From positions 782,353 to 846,352 of the forward strand of contig CAMXCT020000524.1 of assembly GCA_947184155.2 (NCBI GenBank): a stretch of DNA of 64,000 bases. The letters run 5' to 3'. This DNA is from Cladocopium goreaui. Its lineage: Eukaryota > Sar > Dinophyceae > Suessiales > Symbiodiniaceae. The notes beneath the pieces were generated by a model. That model ran no database searches. It was not told where the DNA came from and saw only the letters and a list, made by a program, of their open reading frames with translations. Made by a program: the position numbers and the translations under genes. Below, piece after piece: positions 54,301 through 61,764 of the stretch. Within the stretch, counting starts at the first letter, position 1. Each line of letters opens with the position of its first letter.

Positions 54301-56081
54301 GAAAACTCCTGCGCGAGTTAGCTGAAATGTGCGAGCTACCTGAAACCACGACACAGGCACTTGTCACCCATATTGCTGCTCATAACTCAGAGGTCAAAAC
54401 TGAGCAGGAGGCAACCCAATACTTAGCCACGTTGGCAACTGTCACCATCTCGTCAAGGACCAAATTGCTCAACTATACCACCATGGTTCAACATTTCCTT
54501 GGCACCTTGCAATTGCCCATGGCTGTCTACATGTTAGACTACTACTTGCCCATGCTCAGCCCCAATGAAGGCTATAATGAAACAGGGTTAACAATGCAAA
54601 GTGCAGGACCTATCCGGCAACCATGGCAACCCATCGCCCTCGAATTCCTCTTCAAAGGCAGCGAGTTTGGACACTGGAAAGTCAAAGGCGGACAAGATGC
54701 ATTTGCGTTCCGACATCCAAGCCTGGGTAAAACTGAAGTGTTCAGCCTACTAGCCAGTGATGCGCACCATCACAAAGTCAGCCCCATTGGCACGGGTAGG
54801 CTTATTGCAATGGTAGGTACAGCAGAAGCACCAGCTGATGACGGAGATGACCTTCAAATCCTGTTTGGCTTGGTCCTAGCCATCACGCCGCGCGCATCCA
54901 AAAAAAAGGATGAGCTGGCTGCCTCACGTATATACAGACAGTGTAACCCAAATTCATTGAAGTTGCCTTCCTCACAGTACCAGCCATTGAATTTTTTGCA
55001 AAGGAACAACTTGAAACCCTCCAAGACTGGTATACTGATTCCGGACCAACGCCTGGACCCCATTGATGCAACCGTCCAGGGACAGAAAAGCCCGGTCCCA
55101 AAGACCTTCTTTCTCCATACAATGTGGATGTTTGGATGTACCAAGCCCACCCGCGAGCTTACCGCTGTCGCGCAAACCTCCCCGTGCAGATACCACCTGG
55201 GATTAGGCATCTATAATGTCCAAACAGCAGTGGAGGGAATGGAGGGCAACAAAAGATCACATTTCTTGCACTTGTGCGGCCAGTTGCTACGCCTAGTGCT
55301 AATTCCATGTCACGTTGAGGGCGAGCTTCACCCCTGGACCCGCTCCACAGCACTATCCTTTGCCGCTGAGCTTGACGGACATGTTTTAGGCACACTCTGC
55401 GCAGTGACAATGGCGTTGCTCACCAACCGGCTAGATCTGTGTATCCAAGGGCTTTTCGGAGCAGGCAAGTCGAAATCGATGGCAATCCTCATCCTGGCCT
55501 TGATTGAAATCGATACTACCGACAGCCTCAAAATATTATTCATTTGTAAAGAGAACTCCGGCACTAGATCCTTTGCTGACCTCCTCCTATGGCTCGACCC
55601 CCCGTCGGGGGTGTTTGGGCGCATAGGTAGGCTAGTGGGAGACCAAGAGCGCAACAAAAGCAGTTACTCCCACACGAAATTTGACATACACCCGAGAGAA
55701 AGAAGGCAAATGCTGAATAAGTGTCAGTTAATTTTAGCCACCGGGGGAACGGTAGCCCAGGATCTTACCATGCAATGGTCCACAATGGGTGGTTTTATGC
55801 AAGAGCTCTCCCTCCTGGTCATTCATGAAGGACAGCAATATGGCACTGACCGTGAAATTGCAGTCATCAGCCTGCTGAGACAGCAACCCCTGGTCTTGTG
55901 GACAGGAGACTCTGAGCAGACACCTGGCGGCATTGATCGTGCAGCTCGCAACGCAAAACGATCACGACAACTCCTGCTAGCCAAAAAGCATGGACTGCGA
56001 AGCGACCGCAATTATTACATGCCAGCCAACCTTGCCGATGCAATGATCCGACTGCTGGACGGTTCGGCCAATGAAGGTTAG
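51351..56081 (+). CDS. Giant protein: DSD-motif domain, alpha/beta-hydrolase and N-terminal part of a Upf1-like SF1 helicase
   Basis: The frame is open from 51300; the first ATG is 51351. Residues below are counted from 51300. After an acidic N-terminus, a domain with FALIDSDCVPTSLFEIAELI (about 268-290) has a DxD-like site as in some glycosyltransferases; this is a weak call. Around 840-960 lies an alpha/beta-hydrolase: nucleophile elbow RGHSAGSYAG (about 856), a possible Asp in HHADDRLCVW (about 908) and a His in AQHNYSHW (about 950). From about 1370 the helicase begins: Walker A GLFGAGKSKS (about 1386), LLVIHEGQQYG at the place of motif II (His where Asp is usual), and LVLWTGDSEQTPGG as motif III. 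The frame ends in TAG at 56081 in mid-helicase and continues one frame back. Confidence 0.8.
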   Translation: MLQQLMTPNRFISLASPDPDDSDTDIEPAEPTAPDNTVEDVSMDSDTEYFDALETEDDAPYFQQGAEPPPREQWETAAPIDFFNVQEVTQISHQLDELFLSEKEIETPLGMDDIKQRWKWADVGSCRMPRSPLTYPALMVDEGNGIRRPAASQVHHRTLFQWIIDNLSWLPQYATVYVYVDNRKLSGTDPPAYWPHFAPWIKGRCTVTGPYREKTTAIHFPIHADTGLHQVHYTWAGAAALEALCLMFPTVNFALIDSDCVPTSLFEIAELINLMTDKASRAEAMQHNTMASSNQCPPAVLLATEAKAELNAGLIIVTGHIPTDAADVEMDQATPAAFMPPAAAQSSSPSDAPAPKARRIAHPANRRSADDWVTALQDSRASFLATTAVPEDPAEAMRGGLLLTPLLGCKARTPLDWTHAWAMLGEWAGAIAFPIPEQGEWPRHGDGRYLRPDFVERTPPFLTWARPIFEQGALSPMSIFPADFPILCLPGDKLFQSKELIIGYSLPPIVHAFHGSKVGLGHQLQQWLSKGLQPLAVSLIGVDEAPPLWTHPTGCDFVRGSKIVAKPHVPQNRSLTKTQVLLLQSLWTPVEAPNSSNDHTPWPKTCELAYVFCGQHASLQLPTAPILPLLEALQRRLEIDPSNAELAINEVLASHTDPKYTDWKITVMDNTSWQLNDADPGSLDVQCTGLGGGELDEDWDVLLACKKEAHVYGPSLSKQDDWNARAGTVAGTAHTQEYLLLHIAMFPIGAHIWCRVLGMPSADQLQAQIISRAMKLLRFCPIIPAHRKPPWPGYMHGLRLFTKLLVAHPLVGVCLPPEIRPVDLLRLTGYMVGSLYIRGHSAGSYAGMVWETILSEFPDVGGKTVLAAIALPPSLLTAHNLSQLREIHLIHHADDRLCVWNPSNHDIKLLRQRGFAITHITGWRAYLGTAQHNYSHWTRVALPEGRPDMAQLEGTPGVLPFEVYSQAPLRLISWCSFELPRTARKLLRELAEMCELPETTTQALVTHIAAHNSEVKTEQEATQYLATLATVTISSRTKLLNYTTMVQHFLGTLQLPMAVYMLDYYLPMLSPNEGYNETGLTMQSAGPIRQPWQPIALEFLFKGSEFGHWKVKGGQDAFAFRHPSLGKTEVFSLLASDAHHHKVSPIGTGRLIAMVGTAEAPADDGDDLQILFGLVLAITPRASKKKDELAASRIYRQCNPNSLKLPSSQYQPLNFLQRNNLKPSKTGILIPDQRLDPIDATVQGQKSPVPKTFFLHTMWMFGCTKPTRELTAVAQTSPCRYHLGLGIYNVQTAVEGMEGNKRSHFLHLCGQLLRLVLIPCHVEGELHPWTRSTALSFAAELDGHVLGTLCAVTMALLTNRLDLCIQGLFGAGKSKSMAILILALIEIDTTDSLKILFICKENSGTRSFADLLLWLDPPSGVFGRIGRLVGDQERNKSSYSHTKFDIHPRERRQMLNKCQLILATGGTVAQDLTMQWSTMGGFMQELSLLVIHEGQQYGTDREIAVISLLRQQPLVLWTGDSEQTPGGIDRAARNAKRSRQLLLAKKHGLRSDRNYYMPANLADAMIRLLDGSANEG

Positions 56082-59000
56082 CGGCTCTTAGTCAAATCCT
56101 CAAACGAGGACAGCCCACGTTAGGTCAGCTATGGACAAGTCACCTCTCGCCGCAGGATGAGGAAGACCTCAGGGCAGCCAGCACTGTGCTTCCAGGCCTC
56201 AAAGCCCAATTTGAAGCCGCCCAGCCAAATATGCAACGACACTCCCGATTTGTGGACTCAGAACTGCTGGCAGGTACCGCTCTTAATTTTCCACGGTCCC
56301 TCGTGCGCCTTGCCTGGATTTTGCAGCATGCCGCTACCCTCCTGCCCATGGCTGGTGACATACAAGCAGTTTTAAATTCCCAGACCGCCGGAGTGAGTGA
56401 CATCCATGCTTGGGGGTTAATGCTTCCCTCCAGCTCCAGGGTTAGTCCTGTGACATACCATGCAGTGGTTGCAGTTAGATATCCCGATCTTTGCAGGCAG
56501 ATCAATGGCCTATGGGAACTGGGAAGTTTTGCCTCGGGAGGACTTCCCGACAAGCCACCAGGCTTCCAATTAGTGCTTTGGGATACTAATGCTAGGATTA
56601 ACGGGTTGGTAGCGACAGATCTAGAGACTCTTGTGTCAGAGGTACTCACCCCCTTCCCCCACAATGCTGGATTTGCAGATGGACTTTTTATAATGACCAC
56701 AGCAACTGATCACAAGAACAACTTGAACCGCTCCGTGCTCAAAAGGGATTATGTTCGCACCTTGCGTGTCGAAACAATTGCCAATTCAGCAGGAGGAACA
56801 GCACAGGTGTCAATCGTAGCTCAGCCCAGTATTGGATTTCTCAACACTAAATACTACTCCAATGGCTCTCCTACAGAAGATACCGAAGACTGCCTTGGCA
56901 GAATCACTGTCGGGCTCACCCGGTCCAAATCGTTAACCTTGCTTGTCTCTCCGCTGGACATGATGGGGCTCATGGGCATGGCGCAGGTGATTGCCACAAT
57001 TGCATACGGCATCCGGGGCCTCCGGAGAGGAGAAACGACATGGAGGTGGCCAGACTTTGATCCTGACCCAGTTCAAGAGAATCTTGCACAGTTAAGCCGA
57101 TGGTCACTGAATTCGGCAACAACCTGGGAGTTCCCTCCCCTTGCAATCGCCAATCAATACTACGATCAGCAAGCTGACGAAGTGAAGCGAGCGAGATACC
57201 GTCTGATATTGGTGCGAGGGTCAGACCTTCGATGGCTAAACAGGGAGCGCTTCCAAGAAGTTAAAGCAGGCTTACGAACTCAACACAAGTGGCTCCCCGA
57301 GCAAAATCTCCCTTTCACTGAAGTTGTCCTATATGCCTACGCTGCTGATCGCACACCCTTTCCCACCTACGTGTGCCTACCCTCAGGACTGTACAAAGCA
57401 CGCACCGGGCACATAGTAGCACAGACGGGCCCAGAACAGGAGATCCTGTCCCTGCCTGGCATATACTTCTTTGATGGATGGCGATTACACCCGAAGTTGC
57501 CAATCCCAGACCACTTGCCGCGCGCAAAAGAGGCGCCAGTCCAAGGTACCGCTCTCAATGCACCTGCACCTGATACGGAACCCAAACGGTCGCCAGAAGA
57601 AGAGGCAAGAGACATCCTTGCAGTAGCTGCCAAGAACCAGCCCGAAGATGGGCCAAACACAAGAAGAGCAGCTGTCCGCGCATGCAAGTACTTAAGAGCC
57701 ATGGTCAGCCAATATGAGACCACCATCCAAGCCGTGCATAGTGCCGCCCGCACTCACACGCAAAAAAGCAAAGGCACGGTAGGACCTGCAGTTGACTATC
57801 GCCCGCAAGGAGAAGCCCTCCCAGTCATCTCAGCAGACCTAACCTCCGAATTACTGCATTGTTTGTCCACGCTCCCAGACCCATGGCCCCTGGCTAAGAT
57901 CACCATAGACATGGAGAAACCGAGCCAGTGGGTCTCAAAGTTGTGCAGACTTTACTTTGCTGACGAGTATGCCAAGCGAACAGTTGGATTGCCCTCACGT
58001 AGGCATGTCCCGGACATCGCGGGTGCACTACGAGCAGTTCAAGCCATCCTCCCCAAACTCGAAGTCAAAATGATTGAATTCTTAGCTGAATGGATGGTCA
58101 CTCTTCTAATGCCAGCCTCGCACGTATTGGAAGTGAGGGCACCTCACCTTTCCTTTATGATGCTCAAGGAATACTGGTTTAGAGAACTGTACCTAGGCCT
58201 GAAAGTCACAGCATCCTTCGACCGCTCTGAATCATACACCAGAGTGATCGATGGTCAGGTAAGATGTATCACGCCTGAAGTCAAGCCGCAGAATTTGCAG
58301 GTCATTTGGAATGTGCAGTTTATCACAGTCTTTGTGCCGGCATGGATGATCCCGCCCGTCTACCATAGCCTGCGCAGAGAAAGCATTAAAACCGCTAGTT
58401 CTGCAAGTCCCATAGGAGTCCAGTCAGTCCGTCCCACCTGGTTTGAAGACACAACACCCAAGGACACTACATCTCAATCACCTCAAGACCCTCAAAAGGA
58501 GCAACCCCAGCCACTACATGGGCTAAAGTTAGTCATCAAAGAAGAGGTGTTACCAGCGAATGACCAACCACAATTCCCTTCGCTCGAGCTGTTGGCTGGC
58601 AGAGGCCTTTTAGCACCTGACACATGGAAGTGCAAACGTGCGCAAGTCAGCCTCAAAGCAACTATTGATGTCCCCATGTTGGGTACAATCATAGAGCAAA
58701 ATGGTGATGGACTCCTGGAAGACTCCCACATGCCCGTGGGATGGCCACTCCACATCGATGGCGCTGTCAGACAATGTTGTATTCACAGAGCTGCTAGCTT
58801 ACAAGAATTAGATGATATGCTCAAAGAATATGACATGAAAAGGGATTCAGTGGAAATCAACCATGACGCGCCTCAATGGTCCCATCATGCAGTGTGGAAC
58901 CGTAAGTATATGGAACCGAAACCAGGATATACACTGGAGCAACTATGGGCTGACTCCGAGCCTGCCATAAGCAAGAAAACAACCACGTCATATGATGTGC

Positions 59001-59482
59001 AAACAAATGACGTCCAACGTGCAGTAGCGGCCATTCAGCGTTTCCCATCCCCCATTCCTCCCGACAGCCCCTTCCTACGAGCGTTAGGGACAACAGCTGC
59101 ACTAAAAGCCCCACCGCAGACTGACACCCTAGCGCAAAGAGCTCTGGAGGAATGGGAACGCACTTTGTGTGAAAACAAGGCAGTGGCAATCCTCGCCGAG
59201 ATACAAGCCGGCCGACCAACTATAATCCACAAAGATGGTGGCGAAATGCTCATTGCCATTGTCCTTGACAGGCCACTGGCGGAAGCGAAGAAACTGGTTG
59301 ATGACCCTGCGGCATTCACTCGCGAAATGACGCGGATCCTGCGTGACAAGCAAACCCACCCACTCATCGCCCAAATGATGAAACCAGCGGAGAGCAGTAA
59401 TCCACCCACCGCCACTGCTGCAGCCAGTGGTGCTAGTAGCAGTGGAGAACCTCGCACCACCTCACACGAGCAGTTCCAGTAA
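56075..59482 (+). CDS. Continuation: helicase C-terminal part and conserved post-helicase region
   Basis: This frame opens after a TGA at 56072-56074 and is -1 relative to the previous ORF. The two overlap by only seven bases, and the sense continues (LLDGSANEG to RLAALSQILKRGQPTLG). It holds the second RecA-like domain: NSAGGTAQVSIVAQPSIGFL and the motif VI region GRITVGLTRSKSLTLLVSPL (about 56896-56955), as in Upf1-type helicases (usual form VALTRAR). A 750-residue region follows with YAYAADRTPFPTYVCLPSGL and LPGIYFFDGWRLHPKLPI, also found in copy C, then a mostly helical C-terminus and a Ser/Ala tail. The split is best explained by one lost base; a programmed -1 shift within seven bases without a slippery site is unlikely. 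Confidence 0.8.
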   Translation, partial: RLAALSQILKRGQPTLGQLWTSHLSPQDEEDLRAASTVLPGLKAQFEAAQPNMQRHSRFVDSELLAGTALNFPRSLVRLAWILQHAATLLPMAGDIQAVLNSQTAGVSDIHAWGLMLPSSSRVSPVTYHAVVAVRYPDLCRQINGLWELGSFASGGLPDKPPGFQLVLWDTNARINGLVATDLETLVSEVLTPFPHNAGFADGLFIMTTATDHKNNLNRSVLKRDYVRTLRVETIANSAGGTAQVSIVAQPSIGFLNTKYYSNGSPTEDTEDCLGRITVGLTRSKSLTLLVSPLDMMGLMGMAQVIATIAYGIRGLRRGETTWRWPDFDPDPVQENLAQLSRWSLNSATTWEFPPLAIANQYYDQQADEVKRARYRLILVRGSDLRWLNRERFQEVKAGLRTQHKWLPEQNLPFTEVVLYAYAADRTPFPTYVCLPSGLYKARTGHIVAQTGPEQEILSLPGIYFFDGWRLHPKLPIPDHLPRAKEAPVQGTALNAPAPDTEPKRSPEEEARDILAVAAKNQPEDGPNTRRAAVRACKYLRAMVSQYETTIQAVHSAARTHTQKSKGTVGPAVDYRPQGEALPVISADLTSELLHCLSTLPDPWPLAKITIDMEKPSQWVSKLCRLYFADEYAKRTVGLPSRRHVPDIAGALRAVQAILPKLEVKMIEFLAEWMVTLLMPASHVLEVRAPHLSFMMLKEYWFRELYLGLKVTASFDRSESYTRVIDGQVRCITPEVKPQNLQVIWNVQFITVFVPAWMIPPVYHSLRRESIKTASSASPIGVQSVRPTWFEDTTPKDTTSQSPQDPQKEQPQPLHGLKLVIKEEVLPANDQPQFPSLELLAGRGLLAPDTWKCKRAQVSLKATIDVPMLGTIIEQNGDGLLEDSHMPVGWPLHIDGAVRQCCIHRAASLQELDDMLKEYDMKRDSVEINHDAPQWSHHAVWNRKYMEPKPGYTLEQLWADSEPAISKKTTTSYDVQTNDVQRAVAAIQRFPSPIPPDSPFLRALGTTAALKAPPQTDTLAQRALEEWERTLCENKAVAILAEIQAGRPTIIHKDGGEMLIAIVLDRPLAEAKKLVDDPAAFTREMTRILRDKQTHPLIAQMMKPAESSNPPTATAAASGASSSGEPRTTSHEQFQ

Positions 59483-59920
59483 GCCACTTGAGGTGACGCA
59501 GAGTACCCAAGTTTCCCATCCATGCATTCAGCCTGTAACTTGACCTAGGTTGAGCGGCGTTGTCACCATGGGGTACTCATGGTTGATTACTGCCCGCTGC
59601 GACTACCTTTGCTGTCAGCATGCCGGAGCCAGTATGGGACGGGAGGCGGTGGGGGGCGGTTATAATAATCCTTTTCAGGGTTTTTAAGTTGTTTTGTTCG
59701 TGTTGTTCTATCTTAATTATTGCATGGTAGTGTAGTGCGATGTCAAAGTACATCTAGCCATGGTGCCCGTCGCCGTTTGACCTTCGCTCAACCAATTTTT
59801 CGACCGGCCAAATGATCTTCACCACACCTCCACATGCCCGTTCTCGACCAAGGTGGCAACACGGTGAGTACCAGTTGAATGCCCTGAAGCCTTAGTCCAC
59901 CTACAAACCTGTAGACAAAT
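59483..59920. other. Spacer between helicase ORF and small ORF
   Basis: No gene is seen. It carries the palindrome at 59565-59583 and a G-rich tract followed by a T/GTT-rich stretch (59640-59720). Confidence 0.5.
59565..59583. repeat. Near-perfect palindrome ACCATGGG-GTA-CTCATGGT
   Basis: Seven of eight arm positions pair. The left arm equals that of the palindrome at 47313. It is the only clear member of the set outside coding sequence with long arms. Confidence 0.75.
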
Positions 59921-59935
59921 TTGTCCTTTGGAATG

Positions 59936-60334
59936 GAGCGACCGACTCCTATCAAAGACGCCGCTGTCCATCGTCTTGCGCAGTCCATCACTCAACTGAC
60001 CCTCTGCCAGGTCACTACCAGTGAAGTCGATGATGCCACCAAACTTCTAGAGAAGGCCCGACAGAAGCTTCAAGGCATCCAAAACATCCCATCCCAGAGG
60101 GTTATTGACCTTGAGGCGGCTATACGCCAACTCCGTCAAATTGGCTGTATCTTGGATAGCTGTACCATATCTGCCAGTTACGAAGTAACCCAGGCACAGA
60201 AAGCCATACTACAGCTTCACCATACAGCCAAGGGAGCCAGCACCTCGTCTGAAGAACTCAATGCACAGATATCGCCACGCACTGATGACGAGTACAATCT
60301 CCCATACCATGAAGACGAGTTGCAAGAGCACTAA
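59936..60334 (+). CDS. Small helical protein of the giant element
   Basis: The frame is open from 59921; ATG codons lie at 59921 and 59933. It codes for about 135 residues with a strong helical pattern: VHRLAQSITQLTLCQVTTSE, VDDATKLLEKARQKLQGIQN, RVIDLEAAIRQLRQIGCILD, and an acidic end (YNLPYHEDELQEH). It is probably a coiled-coil or helical-bundle protein. It is the last ORF before the 3' end of copy B, 246 nt upstream of the conserved hairpin. No family is recognised. Confidence 0.6.
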   Translation, partial: ERPTPIKDAAVHRLAQSITQLTLCQVTTSEVDDATKLLEKARQKLQGIQNIPSQRVIDLEAAIRQLRQIGCILDSCTISASYEVTQAQKAILQLHHTAKGASTSSEELNAQISPRTDDEYNLPYHEDELQEH

Positions 60335-61080
60335 CACAGTGGTGCCTACCGGAACCAAGTTTGAGGCAGTATGATGATTGGAAAAGCAGTTCTGAGCGGA
60401 CTCTGAGTGTGCCCTGAGTGCCGTAGCCTCGATGTCATTTTCACCTTAGATCATGTTTCACTCTCCTGTTTCACTGCGGTAGTTTTTCTCACCACTTTGT
60501 TGTGACCCGGCGTTGTCGGTGTTTGCTTCAAAGTGTCAGGGTGAATGTCATGCCGTGAAGGCTGCTCTTTGTGATCTCGGGGATCCTGGCTGGGGGGATC
60601 CCTGGTTTCCGCATTGAGCTTTGTTGCTTCCTGCACCCTTTGAAGTGGCCCATGGTGATTTTGTGGTTTTTCCTTTGTTGTCTTGTGTTATGGGCCTGCG
60701 TTACATGACACATAAGTTGTCATCTGCATGCGCCGAGATGATACTAAGCTATCACCTCTTGCCTCAACAGATCTTTTTCACCCATTAACTGGAACCTGTC
60801 ACGTCACTGCTGTGTGGTTTGGTGCTTGTTTGTTTTTTGTGTGGGTTATTTTTGTTTGTGTTTGTTTTTTGTGTTGTTTTTGCTTTTGGTTCTTTGTGTT
60901 TTGGTTTTTGTTCTTTGGAACGTGACAAGGGAATAGGATTATGTATCGGTCCTCTACCAGTTTACTTTTGCGGCCCTACAGCTCGGCCCCTGCGTGAATT
61001 AATTATTAATCTCATTTGCAACATGCTTGGAAACATGTTGAACAACCTGGCGGAAGCCATACGGCGTTGGACGGAAAAAA
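60335..61080 (+). other. 3' non-coding end of copy B
   Basis: The segment contains, in order, TTTTCACCTTA, the hairpin at 60578-60604, GGTTTCCGCA, a GT-rich tract (60810-60920), GGATTATGTATCG, a small GGC-GGAA-GCC hairpin (61049-61058) and the terminal GGACGGAAAAAA. Copy A shares all of these. ORFs predicted here (for example the Phe/Val/Cys-rich ones at 60.7-61.15 kb) only translate the GT-rich tract and are rejected. Confidence 0.7.
60578..60604 (+). promoter_or_regulatory. Conserved 3'-end RNA hairpin, copy B
   Basis: Stem CGGGGATCC / GGATCCCTG (nine pairs, one G-T) around loop TGGCTGGGG. The stem differs from copies A and C while pairing is kept. Confidence 0.85.
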
Positions 61081-61256
61081 GCTCGAAAAATTATTTTTTT
61101 TTCCTTCCGATTTGGCCGATCGCACTAGGCACGGTCCTTACAATTGCGTAAGCGGTGAGAAGCAGTAAAGTATCGGACACGTGTGGTCCAAAAACGCTGG
61201 CAAATCATCACTAAAAACAAACAAAACAAAACAAAAAACGCAACCAAAAAACGACC

Positions 61257-61281
61257 CGCAAATCCCCCAGCCAGATTTGCG
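61257..61281 (-). promoter_or_regulatory. Conserved 3'-end RNA hairpin, copy C
   Basis: On minus, a perfect 8-bp stem CGCAAATC / GATTTGCG encloses the same loop TGGCTGGGG. No stem position outside the closing C-G is simply inherited from copies A and B, which shows compensating changes. Confidence 0.85.
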
Positions 61282-61764
61282 TTTCGCCACAAAGCAAAAC
61301 AGCGAAGCGACAAAGAAAGGGGCAGGGCCCAACAAAAAAACAAACCAAAACATGAGATTTGCCTTGGATACAGTGACCTAAGCCACTGTATCATCCTCAA
61401 AAACATGCAAACTAATTAATTGCGGCAGTGCATAGAGTAGAGTGCACGATCGTCCAGACTGTCTTACCTGAGAAGAGAGAAACGAATCCAATTTGCAGGC
61501 AGACTGATGTGTAACACGACAAAGGCCGCCTGTATGGACTTCTTGTCAATAGCAACTTCGCATCGCTGCTGTCCACTCTGTATCGTTCAGCGCATGCAGG
61601 GCAGTCTGTTCCTGTCAATATGCACCACCGCAAGGGATTGTAATCTATTTCCCCCCCTAGGTGGGGAGGAGAGCACTGGACAGCCTGCAAAATGGTATGA
61701 GCACTCGCAGGAACCGTCTGAGCGCAATGGGCCCAAGACCCTAAGACCATGGGTAAAAAGGTGG
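61282..61764 (-). other. 3' non-coding part of copy C upstream of the hairpin
   Basis: No coding frame is convincing. A small ORF corresponding to the one at 59936 in copy B is not visible here, so copy C seems to lack it or has lost it. Confidence 0.45.

Larger units (their letters stand above)
41932..61080 (+). mobile_element. Copy B: giant element encoding USP-DNMT3, hydrolase-helicase and accessory proteins
   Basis: I group the ORFs from 41.9 to 60.3 kb and the 3' end to 61080 as one element for four reasons. GGGTACCC-centred palindromes recur from 43.4 to 59.6 kb. The two halves of one protease domain lie at 43.9-44.1 and 47.7-48.4 kb. The post-helicase protein has a clear relative in copy C. 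The 3' terminus (hairpin, GT-rich tract, GGACGGAAAAAA) is repeated in copy A. No terminal repeats, integrase, transposase or RT were recognised. The left border is uncertain (between 41.1 and 41.96 kb); the right border at the A-run 61075-61080 is well supported. Confidence 0.6.

Noticed and set aside
60728..61406. Phe/Val/Cys-rich ORFs near the 3' ends of copies B and C
   Set aside because: They translate GT-rich 3' non-coding tracts that are conserved as sequence, not as protein.
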